Positions 1 through 8,516 of a stretch of DNA of 64,000 nt are shown here, one piece after another. The stretch is from Halalkalibacillus halophilus DSM 18494 (GTDB lineage Bacteria > Bacillota > Bacilli > Bacillales > Alkalibacillaceae). The DNA lies in NCBI RefSeq assembly GCF_000423105.1, contig NZ_AUHI01000006.1, forward strand, positions 124,001 through 188,000, in the 5' to 3' direction. Positions within the stretch are counted from its first letter, which is position 1; every line of letters starts with the position of its first letter. Below the pieces are notes generated by a model. It saw only the letters and a list, made by a program, of their open reading frames with translations. It did not search any database and was not told the origin of the DNA. The position numbers were made by a program, and so were the translations under genes.

Positions 1-15
1 TGGTATTTCATTCAT
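1..15 (-). CDS. start of a gene cut by the left edge
   Basis: Only the first five codons (M-N-E-I-P) lie in the window, reading off the left edge. An AGGAG about 10 bases upstream, right after the stop codon of the HAD gene, suggests a translated gene in the same operon. No function can be inferred. Confidence 0.35.
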
Positions 16-29
16 TCCTGTCACGCTCC

Positions 30-686
30 TTAATACTTGAGAGCTAAAGTTCCAGTCAATTCATTTAAACTTGTTATAACATAATCAGCTTTTTTCATCT
101 CTTCTGGTTTCGAAAAATCAAATGAACAACCAATCGCAACTAGTCCGTTATCTTTAGCCGCACGTATATCTGACAGACGATCGCCAACGACAGCACCACT
201 CGTCACCTTATTCTCCTCGATAATCTTCTCTACTAAATCTGATTTATTATTAGATGATATTAGCTCAATGCTGTAGACCCCTTTAACCCATCGATTAAGC
301 TGATAATAACTGACAATCGAGTCTAAATAGTCTACCAACCCGTTGCTTGCTATAAAAATATCATAACCCTGATCATGCAAATCCTTTAATAGATTTTCTG
401 TCCCTGAATAGAGCGCGCCTTTACCTTTTTCAATACTCTTTACTAGATTCGCTAAAAATAATTGATCTACCTTTTTTTGCGTCTCTTTATTTTGCTTTGG
501 TAACAACGTCTCCCATACTTCTGGAAGAGGAACCCCCATAATATTTTGGTACTCTTTTAATGGAGTTTCTCCCTCCCACTGGCCGTTTTTACGTAAATAC
601 TCAAACGTTTCTTCAAGGGCACTTTCCAATACTTGATTAGTTTGAAATAACGTCCCATCCATATCAAATATAACTGCTTGATTCAT
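30..686 (-). CDS. HAD-superfamily phosphatase
   Basis: Cytosolic haloacid-dehalogenase-type hydrolase of 218 aa, probably a phosphatase acting on a small phosphorylated metabolite; the substrate cannot be read. Motif I is DMDGT near the N-terminus (nucleophile and acid/base aspartates), motif II is the IASNG stretch mid-protein, the motif III lysine lies in NNKSDL, and motif IV is GDRLSDIRAA. The alpha-helical cap sits between motifs I and II. A GTG six bases upstream is in frame, but AGGAG is only 2 bases from it and 8 from the ATG at 686, so the ATG is preferred. Another gene seems to follow directly on the same strand. Confidence 0.85.
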   Translation of the reverse strand: MNQAVIFDMDGTLFQTNQVLESALEETFEYLRKNGQWEGETPLKEYQNIMGVPLPEVWETLLPKQNKETQKKVDQLFLANLVKSIEKGKGALYSGTENLLKDLHDQGYDIFIASNGLVDYLDSIVSYYQLNRWVKGVYSIELISSNNKSDLVEKIIEENKVTSGAVVGDRLSDIRAAKDNGLVAIGCSFDFSKPEEMKKADYVITSLNELTGTLALKY

Positions 687-743
687 TGCCACGTCTCCTA
701 GCTGTAGAATTCTTATTTTGACTAAATAATTTTCACTTCTAAG

Positions 744-1496
744 TTAGTTATTCACCCAATATTCCGTGCAATCTTTACTTCGATCCATAAACCCGTACTC
801 AATTAAATACCGACGAATGGTAGCGAAGTCGTCGTGGGCTTGTTTTAACTGTTCATTCACTTCTTTTTCTGTATAGGTCTTACCTTGATCAAAACGATTC
901 ATAATTTCTCTTAATACGACTAATTTTCTCTTCTCTTTACTCGGAAAGTTTGATAATTTCCCATCTAAACCATCCTTAAAATAAGTGGAGAGAATTTTCT
1001 CCCGTTCCTGTTCCGTTGTTGCGTAACGATCATCCACCATAGTTGCCCCCTTGTGATATGGAATGAATTCTTCTTCCTTCTTTTCTAGTAGATTCATAAT
1101 CGATAAAAATGCTTTAGCCTGTTTCTCTTTTTCTCTTAATTTAAAACGGTGGTTACGGATGGTAGATGCACTGCCACCTTCTAGTGAATTCACGATCTCT
1201 TTATCTGATTTTCCTTGCTTAAAATAATGTAAGAGTTCTTTTTGGTGATCGGACAAACCATTCCACTTTTTGTCTAGACTAATAAGATAATCAAACATCG
1301 AGCCGTGTTGTTCATGAATGTGAGCTTTCATCGCTTTTTTCGCTTCACACCAAAGCTCACCAAAAGGGTAAATCACACCCTGCTCATATGTTTGACCACA
1401 TATTAAACACGAAAAAATTTCTGTAACCTCATCAAAAATATAACCTGATTGCATTTCTTCAACCGACGCCGTCCAAAACTCTTCTGATTTCTCCAT
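744..1496 (-). CDS. DUF2087-domain regulator with zinc-finger-like N-terminus and HTH
   Basis: Probable transcription factor of about 250 aa. The N-terminal third has a CLICG pair followed by a further Cys and an HIHEQH cluster, resembling a zinc site. The middle (LSDHQKELLHYF to the following helices) resembles a LuxR-type helix-turn-helix. The C-terminal FPSKEKRKLVVL to TEYW segment is the DUF2087 domain known from Bacillus regulators. The start at MEKSEEFW is favoured because AAGGTG lies about 9 bases upstream; a longer in-frame ATG at 1538 lacks a good site. The target genes are unknown. The intergenic region upstream holds a tandem repeat array. Confidence 0.75.
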   Translation of the reverse strand: MEKSEEFWTASVEEMQSGYIFDEVTEIFSCLICGQTYEQGVIYPFGELWCEAKKAMKAHIHEQHGSMFDYLISLDKKWNGLSDHQKELLHYFKQGKSDKEIVNSLEGGSASTIRNHRFKLREKEKQAKAFLSIMNLLEKKEEEFIPYHKGATMVDDRYATTEQEREKILSTYFKDGLDGKLSNFPSKEKRKLVVLREIMNRFDQGKTYTEKEVNEQLKQAHDDFATIRRYLIEYGFMDRSKDCTEYWVNN

Positions 1497-1644
1497 AAAA
1501 TAAACACACCTTATTAAAGTTTGTTTAATTATAAACATATTTTATTTTTGTTTGCAAATTACATTAAATTAAATGGATTGGTAACATAGTCTTCGTGAGG
1601 GAAAATTAAGGGGTTAACCGGATGAGGTAAACTATCAAACATTA

Positions 1645-1941
1645 ATATATCAACGGTCGCAAGCCTTTATCAGCCGTCACTTTCATATATCAGCGGTCGT
1701 TATCACTTATCAGCCGTTACCACCATATATCAGCAGTCGCTACCACTTATCAGCCGTTACATCCATATATCAGCAGTCGCGCACACTTATCAGCCGTTAC
1801 ATCCATATATCAGCAGTCGCGCACACTTATCAGCCGTTACATCCATATATCAGCAGTCGCGCACACTTATCAGCCGTTACATCCATATATCAGCAGTCGT
1901 TACAACTTATCAGCCTCACAACAATTTATCAGTCATCGCAT
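1645..1941. repeat. tandem array of 20-bp modules (40-bp higher-order unit)
   Basis: TATCA recurs every 20 bp from 1648 to 1908, with a final degenerate copy at about 1927, giving roughly 15 modules. Two module types alternate: one like ACTTATCAGCCGTTACATCC and one like ATATATCAGCAGTCGCGCAC. Together they form a 40-bp unit that is identical in three consecutive copies (1745-1864), near-identical in a fourth (1865-1904), and more diverged outward. No open frame or known element explains it. Similar TATCAGC-rich repeats occur between genes in other Bacillaceae as far as I recall; no function is known to me. Confidence 0.9.
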
Positions 1942-1994
1942 CCTCATAATCAAAGTAATGTGGTAAAATAAGGATAAATTAAGGAGGAACGTTC

Positions 1995-2435
1995 ATGATC
2001 TATACCTCTCAACTTTCACAAAGTATTAAAGTCTTTTTAAGTGTTTTGATCATAGGCTACTTAGTAGTATTATTTTTATCACCAAGCTTAAACCCAATTT
2101 CTTACCTTCTTATTCTGCTTATCATCATTTCTTTAAGCTCTAAACGTGAAATAATATTTGACCATTCTAACAAACGGTTTTCCAATAAATTGTTCCTTGG
2201 ATGGGTGCCGGTATATCAAAAATGGATTCAGTATGAGGAAATCGAAAAGGTCAGTTGTAAACGCATTAGATGGAAAACGAAATATATGAAAATTCACGTG
2301 AAGAGTGGGTGGAATGTGCCCTTAGGTGATTTTACGAAAAAGGAGTTTTTCGAGGAATGGGAGAGGCTTGCAGAAGATCGAAATATTCCTGTAGAAAAAT
2401 CAAAGGATTATCAAGTGTTAGAAAAATTAAATTAG
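1995..2435 (+). CDS. membrane protein with cytoplasmic PH-like tail, unknown function
   Basis: 146-aa protein. Two hydrophobic helices occupy about residues 10-50, followed by a polar domain with a KWIQYEEIEKVS pattern typical of small bPH-like membrane proteins. Strong AAGGAGG sits 7 bases before the ATG and a TAAAAT-type -10 lies just upstream, so transcription probably starts right after the repeat array. I do not recognise a named family. Confidence 0.65.
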   Translation: MIYTSQLSQSIKVFLSVLIIGYLVVLFLSPSLNPISYLLILLIIISLSSKREIIFDHSNKRFSNKLFLGWVPVYQKWIQYEEIEKVSCKRIRWKTKYMKIHVKSGWNVPLGDFTKKEFFEEWERLAEDRNIPVEKSKDYQVLEKLN

Positions 2436-2471
2436 GGAGCTAGATTCCCACTCCCATATTCAACTTTATTT

Positions 2472-2948
2472 TTATTCTTCTTCCCCTTTTAAAATCACAT
2501 GTTCAATTTGGCCGAAGTGGTGGTGGTCATGTTGAATTAATCCTTCAAAGTATTCGACTAAGGACAATTGCTTCGTGCCTAACTGCAGATCTTGTTCCCA
2601 GTAGTTATCCGAGATTTCAGACAAACTTGTAATTAGTTCGTTTCGCATCTCAACGAATCTATTTATCGTTTCTAATTGGTCTTCTTTCTGAGCACGTTCG
2701 GCCGCTTCTGAATTTATTGCTTCCACTTCTGGTGCCGATGGAAGTTGCGTATCGCTATTTAAATATGGCAAACGGTCATTGTTAATAAAGGAATCCCAAG
2801 GGACGAAATGACTGACAATCTCCGCAACAGACCATTTCCCCTCGGCAATCGGCTGTCTCCATAAATGTTCATCCATCTCTTCTAATTGTTTTACAAATAC
2901 GATGGATGCCTCATAATGTTCTAGAACTTGTTCCTTAAATGGATTCAT
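2472..2948 (-). CDS. DinB-family protein
   Basis: Four-helix-bundle protein of the DinB/YfiT superfamily, 158 aa. The WSVAEIVSHFVPWD segment carries a conserved metal-ligand His, and two further histidines lie near the C-terminus in LIQHDHHHFGQIEHV; together they form the expected three-His metal site. Members include thiol-dependent transferases, but the substrate here is unknown. The start at MNPFKEQ has AGGAGG 7 bases upstream. Its start overlaps the end of the upstream acetyltransferase gene by 14 bp, so the two are probably translationally coupled. Confidence 0.8.
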   Translation of the reverse strand: MNPFKEQVLEHYEASIVFVKQLEEMDEHLWRQPIAEGKWSVAEIVSHFVPWDSFINNDRLPYLNSDTQLPSAPEVEAINSEAAERAQKEDQLETINRFVEMRNELITSLSEISDNYWEQDLQLGTKQLSLVEYFEGLIQHDHHHFGQIEHVILKGEEE

Positions 2949-3489
2949 TATTATTCCTCCTATTTTGAATGGTACGCCATTCATCTTCTAATAAACTCAT
3001 CTCCCAAAGATCCCAGTACTCCTCGCCAAAGCGTCTAGCATCTCTGAGTAACCCTTCTTTCACAAACCCGAACGACTCATAAGCTTTAACAGCAGGTTGG
3101 TTATTATCAAACACACCCAAACTGACTCGATGTAAGTTTAACTCATCAAAAGCAACAGTTAATGCTTCTTCCATAACATACTTCGTGAACCCTTTCCCAC
3201 GAGCATTTGGTGAAACAAGAACCTTTCCAACTCTAGCAATACCATGGAAGTAATCGATTTTCCCTAATGAAACATGTCCGATCACCTCTTCCGTTTTCGT
3301 ATATACTACATTATAGACATAACGACTACTTCCGACTTCATTCGTTTCCTCTGTATACTCATCCAACTGCTCCTTCGTTAAAGGGAAAGTAAAACCGGGC
3401 CCTCCCCATTTCATCATAAATCTCGCTGATTCTACCCAGTTAATTAAACGGTCATAATCTTTATTTGTAAAATATTCTAACCTAATCAT
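2935..3489 (-). CDS. GNAT acetyltransferase, RimJ/RimL type
   Basis: 184-aa GNAT N-acetyltransferase. The acetyl-CoA binding motif A is visible as VSPNARGKGFTKYV around residues 92-105, and motif B as NNQPAVKAYESFGF near 127-140. The RimJ/RimL-like architecture suggests acetylation of an amino group on a protein or small molecule; the substrate is not deducible. GGAGG lies 7 bases before the ATG. It forms a two-gene operon with the DinB gene, whose start overlaps its end. Confidence 0.82.
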   Translation of the reverse strand: MIRLEYFTNKDYDRLINWVESARFMMKWGGPGFTFPLTKEQLDEYTEETNEVGSSRYVYNVVYTKTEEVIGHVSLGKIDYFHGIARVGKVLVSPNARGKGFTKYVMEEALTVAFDELNLHRVSLGVFDNNQPAVKAYESFGFVKEGLLRDARRFGEEYWDLWEMSLLEDEWRTIQNRRNNNESI

Positions 3490-3599
3490 TTCAATTCCTC
3501 CAAAACTGTTACTCTATCTAAATTCGACATTTGATTACTTTCTTCCTTTTAAATCCATATATTGTTATATTAATATTAATAAATGCTAGGAGTGGTTTT

Positions 3600-4040
3600 A
3601 TGGAATTAGACAATACTCGTCTTTTAGTAACTAAGTTTGATGCTTGTTTTCAATTTTATAAGGAAATACTAGAATTAAATGTTACATGGGGAGAAATTGG
3701 TAGTGGGTATGCAAGTTTTGAAGCAGGTAATGGAAAGATATTTGCGATTTTCAGTAGAAAAGAGATGGCAGAAGCAGTACATACTGAAAATCTTCCATCC
3801 ACACCTCCCGCACAGGACCGTTTTGCATTGATTTTCCGTAAAGAAAATGGCATAGAAAAATTAGTTGAAAAACTGCGCAAGGAGGACGTGACGATCGTAA
3901 ATGAATTAACCGAACGCCCTGATTGGGGGATTAAAACTATCCATCTTCGAGATCCTGATGGGAATTTGCTAGAAATCGTAACAGAGCTTCCAAAAGATAA
4001 CTGGAGCCCCCACTTATTAGAAGAAGATGAAAAATTTTAA
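3600..4040 (+). CDS. VOC (glyoxalase/bleomycin resistance) family protein
   Basis: 146-aa vicinal-oxygen-chelate fold protein. The N-terminal strand (LLVTKFDACFQFYKEIL) and the C-terminal HLRDPDGNLLEIVTE, with the usual DPDGN turn and metal-ligand Glu, are typical. It could be a lyase, a dioxygenase relative or a small-molecule binding resistance protein. The ATG at 3600 has AGGAG 7 bases upstream; the longer in-frame start at 3531 would add a hydrophobic tail with no ribosome binding site and is rejected. Confidence 0.8.
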   Translation: MELDNTRLLVTKFDACFQFYKEILELNVTWGEIGSGYASFEAGNGKIFAIFSRKEMAEAVHTENLPSTPPAQDRFALIFRKENGIEKLVEKLRKEDVTIVNELTERPDWGIKTIHLRDPDGNLLEIVTELPKDNWSPHLLEEDEKF

Positions 4041-4058
4041 TACTATTTCTAGGTTTTT

Positions 4059-4093
4059 AGCCTCTCAAATATGTCACCAGTGATTGAGAGGCT
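4059..4093. terminator. hairpin between convergent genes
   Basis: Ten-bp stem AGCCTCTCAA / TTGAGAGGCT with a 15-base loop between the ends of the VOC gene and the DUF218 gene. T-tracts are weak on both sides, so it may act as a modest bidirectional terminator. Confidence 0.55.
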
Positions 4094-4108
4094 TTAGAAT
4101 TTGCACAC

Positions 4109-4720
4109 TTAAGAGCCAAAATCAATCTCCTGATCAACCAAAATTCCTTGCTTCACATATTCAATCAATTTATTCGATTCACCAATAATCCGTTCTCTTC
4201 CCGCTCGGTTTAAGAACCAATTATCTTCTCTACTATTCTGATCATTCACTGGACATAAAGTAAAATCCACCCAACTCGGCATGTAAGTTTGTAAGGTTAA
4301 ATGGAGCCGTCTCATATGATAGGCGGATGTTACGACTAGCAAACGATTCACTTGATTTAAATAAAACTCTCGGTCTAACACAAGTAAAGAGGCTAATACA
4401 TTCTCCTTTGTATGAGTCGATTGATTTTCCACTAAAATATCTTGTTCAGGTATACCCATTCTTATCGCTTCAGCCTTTAACATATTGGCTTCTGTCGCAG
4501 GATTCTCCGGCCAGGTCACTCCACCGGAAAACAAAACTTTGTCCGCTCGCCCAGCGTGGTATAGTTCAACAGCTTTCGGGAGTCGGTAAACCGTAGCTTT
4601 ACTGCTTCCGACAACGAAAATACAATCTCCACTTCTACCATCGTCTTTTATCCCATGAAATAAAAGCTTCGTTCGTTGTTCATCAGTTAATTTAGATCCA
4701 TCTAATTCGGATATATGCAT
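4109..4720 (-). CDS. DUF218 / YdcF-ElyC family protein
   Basis: 203-aa protein of the DUF218 superfamily (YdcF, ElyC, SanA). Typical blocks are DCIFVVGSSKATVYRLPKA, VLFSGGVTWPENPATEANML, the STHTKENVLAS signature and VTSAYHMRRLHLTL. Members act in envelope biogenesis or bind nucleotides; the precise activity is unknown. No transmembrane segment is seen here, unlike ElyC and SanA. The start at MHISELDG has GAGGG 7 bases upstream; an upstream in-frame ATG (4786) has none. Confidence 0.78.
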   Translation of the reverse strand: MHISELDGSKLTDEQRTKLLFHGIKDDGRSGDCIFVVGSSKATVYRLPKAVELYHAGRADKVLFSGGVTWPENPATEANMLKAEAIRMGIPEQDILVENQSTHTKENVLASLLVLDREFYLNQVNRLLVVTSAYHMRRLHLTLQTYMPSWVDFTLCPVNDQNSREDNWFLNRAGRERIIGESNKLIEYVKQGILVDQEIDFGS

Positions 4721-4802
4721 CAACAGTCCCTCTCTTTTCGGACAAAAAGTAGTCGTATTACTATTTAGATTAACATATATATCCATGATTATTTATGTAA
4801 GT

Positions 4803-4836
4803 GTTCCAGTTAGCCAATCAATCCACTAACTGGAAC
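4803..4836 (+). terminator. perfect 11-bp hairpin with T-tract on plus strand
   Basis: GTTCCAGTTAG / CTAACTGGAAC with a 12-base loop, followed on the plus strand by six T. It begins 4 bases beyond the stop codon of the catalase gene on the minus strand, where the tail after the hairpin is not U-rich. It may stop antisense transcription into the catalase gene or protect the catalase mRNA end. Confidence 0.6.
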
Positions 4837-4840
4837 TTTT

Positions 4841-5677
4841 TTAACATAACTGTGGTGGAATATGTGGGTTTGTATTAAACGAATAAGGTGGAGCAGCTTG
4901 TAAATGCGGAACCCCGCCCAAAGGTTTAGGATTCTGAATGTACTTAAACGTACTGCAGCCATCGATGCTAGGACCATGAGCCCAACGACCAGCACTACTT
5001 TCATCCCCTAATGATAAATTATAAAAATCATAAGCTACGGATTTATTTTCATCTTCAGAAGGGAATGTCGATGGAACGATGACCCCTTCTTTTTCTTCTA
5101 GCTCTTGTAAGGCAGCTAACCACATGTTTTGGTGCATACGGTCTCTAGCAATGAGGAAGGATAACATATCTCGAACACCACGGTCAGAACTTGCTGCATA
5201 TAGTCGACTAGCTTGAAGCCTACCTTGAGACTCTGCCATGACATTCGCTCGAAAATCAGCAATTAAATTTCCACTCGCACCGATATAATCAGCTGACCAA
5301 CGATTGCCAACACTATCTACTGGCATTGCGCCGAATCCAGAGACAATCGCATGTTGAGGGTTCATCCCACCTAAGATAGCTGCCATTGCCGGGTCTTGCG
5401 AAGCTTCCTCTAGGTCTCCTATCGGCGCGTCATCTAATAAACGCGCAATCATAGTTGCTAGCATCTCTACATGAGCCAACTCTTCCGTTCCTACATCCAT
5501 CAATAAATCTTTATATTTACCATCCATTCGAACATTAAAACCTTGGAACAAATACTGCATCGCAACAGAAATTTCACCATACTGTCCACCTAAAATTTCT
5601 TGGAGTTGCTTTGCGAATAACGCGTCTGGTCGATCTGGTTTAGCTTCATACTGCAGATCTTTAACATGATAAAACAC
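4841..5677 (-). CDS. manganese catalase (non-haem)
   Basis: 278-aa dimanganese catalase that disproportionates hydrogen peroxide, close in design to Bacillus YdbD. All dinuclear-site ligands are visible: Glu35 (GGQYGEIS), Glu66 and His69 (TEELAHVEM), Glu149 (AESQGRLQ) and His182 (DRMHQNMW). The C-terminal tail is proline- and glycine-rich. The start is GTG, with AGGAAG 7 bases upstream. A 7-bp inverted repeat AACTAAG / CTTAGTT (5705-5729) lies just upstream and could be an operator. With katG at 16 kb the organism carries two unrelated catalases. Confidence 0.92.
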   Translation of the reverse strand: MFYHVKDLQYEAKPDRPDALFAKQLQEILGGQYGEISVAMQYLFQGFNVRMDGKYKDLLMDVGTEELAHVEMLATMIARLLDDAPIGDLEEASQDPAMAAILGGMNPQHAIVSGFGAMPVDSVGNRWSADYIGASGNLIADFRANVMAESQGRLQASRLYAASSDRGVRDMLSFLIARDRMHQNMWLAALQELEEKEGVIVPSTFPSEDENKSVAYDFYNLSLGDESSAGRWAHGPSIDGCSTFKYIQNPKPLGGVPHLQAAPPYSFNTNPHIPPQLC

Positions 5678-5742
5678 TTGATCACTTCCTAGTTTGGGAT
5701 AAATAACTAAGAGTAAGGTATGCTTAGTTTCTATATAACGTT

Positions 5743-5774
5743 AATACCCCTCCAAACTTTGTTAGAGGGGTATT
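5743..5774 (-). terminator. hairpin between chemoreceptor gene and catalase gene
   Basis: Perfect 10-bp stem AATACCCCTC / GAGGGGTATT with a 12-base loop, 7 bases past the stop codon of the chemoreceptor gene. The following stretch is A/T-rich but without a long T run. Confidence 0.6.
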
Positions 5775-5780
5775 GCATAA

Positions 5781-7820
5781 TTATGTTTGGAACTTTTTAA
5801 TTAATTGATCTAATTCTTCACCAGACTCCTGTAAATTTTCTGCAGAAGTAGTAAGGGAGCGCAGTGCCTCTAATTGCTCAGAGGCAGACGCTTCTACCTG
5901 GTCAGCCGATGCTGCATTTTCTTCTAATATAGCAGCAATATGGCTAATTGACTCCACCACGTGTTCTTTGAAAGAATCTACGTTTCCTAGTTCTTGGACA
6001 ATTTCTTCGATAGATTTTACCATTTCATTGTTTTCAATGGATATCGATTCTAACGCTTTCATCGATTCATCCGACAATGCTTTTTGCTCGTCAGAAATTT
6101 TACGAGAGGTGGTAATCCAAGTCACCGCTTCTTCTGATTCCTGTTGAACACTTTCAATATTGCGACGGATATCCTCTGTTGAAGCTGAAGTTTCCTCTGC
6201 TAATTTCCTTACCTCTTCAGCTACTACCGCAAACCCTTTCCCATGCTCTCCAGCTCTAGCAGCTTCAATAGAAGCATTCAGTGCTAACAAATTGGTTTGA
6301 TCAGAAATATTGCTTATCGTTTGCACCACTTTACCGATTCGCTCCATTTCAGTGGATAATTTGTGGATAACTTTCTCAACAGAGTGCACTACATCAGTAG
6401 ATTCTTCTGATTTTTCGCTAAGTAATTTCATTTGATCCATTCCATCACTATTCACCTGTTGAACTTTTTCTGATAGATTAGCTAAATAATTTGTCTGACT
6501 AACAATGTTAGACAATTGGTTGGAAAGTGATAAAGCAGATTCATTCGTACGCTCTGCATAGCCAGCAGCTTCATTTGTTCCTTTCGCAGATTCTCCCATC
6601 GCTCGACCGATCTCATCGCTTGTTGCAGTGGTTTCTTCAGACACTGCGCTTAGTTGTGATGTTGCATCACTTACTGTGTGAACAGATGATTTTACAGAGG
6701 TAACCAAATCACGTAATCCACTTACCATCTCATTAAAATTGGCTGTAAGTTGGCCCACTTCATCTGTTGAATTCGACTCGATATGTACAGATAAGTCCCC
6801 TGAAGCCACTTTATTAACCTCTTCATTTAATGATTTAATAGGCTTCGTTAACTTTCTAGCAAAAATCACTGAAAAAGCTGTAAATAATGCAACGACTATT
6901 AGTGACAATGTGATAATTTGTATAAGTAAGTCATTTAACGTTGCGTATGCTTCGCGGTCAGGAATCACCATACCTAATGTCCATCCTGTTCTAGGTAGAG
7001 TTTCATAATAAACACTAGCATCCCCATTTGCTGTTTCAATAGAGTGTACACCTGAATTTTCACTTTCTATTACTGTGGAAAGCGCTTGAAGTTCTTCGTC
7101 CTCTTCAAGTTGCATATCCAAACTATTATTTTCTGAAGGGTGAACAATAAACTGGCCTTCCGCGCCAATGAGAAAGCTTTGCCCACTGTATCCAGTGTCT
7201 ATCGTTCGAACAACTTCTTGTAATTGACCAATATCTATATCACTAGAAATTACACCACCAGTCTGATTATTCTCGCCTGTGAACGGAATACTGGTTGTGA
7301 TCAACACTGTATCAAGAGCCTCATCATAATAAGGTTCTGTCCATGCAAGTCCATCAGATTCCATTCCTACCATGTACCAAGGTTGCGTTGGGTAATCATA
7401 ACTAGAATCCTCATATTCATCGGTAAAAACGGTTTCTTCGCCATCTTTATAGCTATAAGGGCCAAAATACTCTTCATCCGATTCATAGCTATAAGGTTCA
7501 TACCAAACCCCCATACCAAACGTATCTTCATTCAAATTCAAAAATCTCTCAAACAAATCTTCGTATTCACTTTGATCCATTTCCATCCCTGAACTAGATA
7601 CCACTGAACTTAATGTTTCACCTAAACGTTGGTGACCAATTAACCTGGAATCCATTTCTAGTATTACTTCATTAGATAAATAATCCATCTTATCATCTAT
7701 TTGTTCTTCTAACTCACTTTTAGCAAACGAGTAGCTGAAGTACGATAATATAGCGATAGCTATGATCATAAATGGAACGAATATCAAAATTTTCTTCTGA
7801 ATACTTCCTTTCTTTCTCAA
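5781..7820 (-). CDS. methyl-accepting chemotaxis protein with dCache-type sensor
   Basis: 679-aa transmembrane chemoreceptor. TM1 is near the N-terminus (ILIFVPFMIIAIAIL), followed by an extracytoplasmic dCache-like sensor of about 250 residues that is very rich in Asp, Glu and Tyr, then TM2, a HAMP domain (KLTKPIKSLNEEV) and a signalling domain with the hairpin tip core NLLALNASIEAARAGE. The likely start is TTG: AGGAGG sits 8 bases before it, and the in-frame ATGs upstream lie within or before that site. A sigma-D promoter precedes the gene. It should signal through CheA/CheW to the flagellar motor; the ligand is unknown. Confidence 0.93.
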   Translation of the reverse strand: MRKKGSIQKKILIFVPFMIIAIAILSYFSYSFAKSELEEQIDDKMDYLSNEVILEMDSRLIGHQRLGETLSSVVSSSGMEMDQSEYEDLFERFLNLNEDTFGMGVWYEPYSYESDEEYFGPYSYKDGEETVFTDEYEDSSYDYPTQPWYMVGMESDGLAWTEPYYDEALDTVLITTSIPFTGENNQTGGVISSDIDIGQLQEVVRTIDTGYSGQSFLIGAEGQFIVHPSENNSLDMQLEEDEELQALSTVIESENSGVHSIETANGDASVYYETLPRTGWTLGMVIPDREAYATLNDLLIQIITLSLIVVALFTAFSVIFARKLTKPIKSLNEEVNKVASGDLSVHIESNSTDEVGQLTANFNEMVSGLRDLVTSVKSSVHTVSDATSQLSAVSEETTATSDEIGRAMGESAKGTNEAAGYAERTNESALSLSNQLSNIVSQTNYLANLSEKVQQVNSDGMDQMKLLSEKSEESTDVVHSVEKVIHKLSTEMERIGKVVQTISNISDQTNLLALNASIEAARAGEHGKGFAVVAEEVRKLAEETSASTEDIRRNIESVQQESEEAVTWITTSRKISDEQKALSDESMKALESISIENNEMVKSIEEIVQELGNVDSFKEHVVESISHIAAILEENAASADQVEASASEQLEALRSLTTSAENLQESGEELDQLIKKFQT

Positions 7821-7862
7821 AAAAATTACCTCCTTCTGCATGCTTTCATTCAAACATTAGTA

Positions 7863-7889
7863 ATATCGTCATCTTATTACCTATATTTA
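7863..7889 (-). promoter_or_regulatory. sigma-D (motility) promoter of the chemoreceptor gene
   Basis: On the minus strand TAAA, 15 bases, then GACGATAT, against the sigma-D consensus TAAA-N15-GCCGATAT: one mismatch and exact spacing. The -10 ends about 42 bases before the TTG start. Confidence 0.8.
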
Positions 7890-7969
7890 GTCTTTATATA
7901 AGTAAAAGGTAATGTTTAAATAGTCACAAAAGTGAGGTAATTTAATTTAGTTATTAAGTTAGTATTCAC

Positions 7970-8500
7970 TTAGATAATTTCTTCTCTCACACCATACTCA
8001 ATTAATTTTTCAAATGGATCACCATCTAAGCCTAGAACTCTACAAAAGGCAGCTTCCGTATTATACCCCTGTTCTTTCAATTGAATAATATCTTCTTTTA
8101 TACTAGGGTCCCTTTTTAGTAATTCCTTTTCAATCAACATGTGTACATAAGCTTTTTGTTCTTCTACAGGTTGATTCTGTGCGAACAATTCAATGTCAAA
8201 TCCATTTTCTATAAAATTAACCTTCAGAACATCCCTGTTCCTAATAACCTTCGAATGAATCGAGAAGCCCTTTTTCATATGGTACAATGCTTTTACTTTT
8301 TGTTCGTATATTGTGAAGTGATCTACTTCTAAAATAATATCCAAATCTGAGCCATTTATATGAATGCCTAATGGATATGTGCCACATAATGTCGGGTTAT
8401 ATGTCGCCAAATCTTTAAATAAGCAGCTTTCTTTCAACACTTCATAGGCAGAGCGCTGTTGTCCATCCCCTGTCTTCAAAACATGAAACGAGTCCCACAT
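7970..8500 (-). CDS. DUF4269 nucleotidyltransferase-fold protein
   Basis: 176-aa protein of the DUF4269 family. The segment GTYPLGIHINGSDLDIILEV is a polymerase-beta-like nucleotidyltransferase signature (G-S-D-x-D), which suggests nucleotide transfer or a related inactive fold. The ATG at 8500 is chosen because AAGGAG lies 8 bases upstream; the in-frame TTG at 8506 is too close. The gene starts 16 bases after the stop codon of the lipoprotein gene, so the two are co-transcribed. Confidence 0.75.
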   Translation of the reverse strand: MWDSFHVLKTGDGQQRSAYEVLKESCLFKDLATYNPTLCGTYPLGIHINGSDLDIILEVDHFTIYEQKVKALYHMKKGFSIHSKVIRNRDVLKVNFIENGFDIELFAQNQPVEEQKAYVHMLIEKELLKRDPSIKEDIIQLKEQGYNTEAAFCRVLGLDGDPFEKLIEYGVREEII

Positions 8501-8516
8501 ACACAAGTCTCCTTAG

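Noticed and set aside
1645..1941. CRISPR array
   Set aside because: The units are contiguous and both alternating modules repeat; there are no unique spacers of constant length and no cas genes nearby.
4803..4836. Intrinsic terminator of the catalase gene on the minus strand
   Set aside because: The T-tract is on the plus-strand side; on the minus strand the hairpin is followed by ACTTACATAA, so it is reported as a plus-strand hairpin only.
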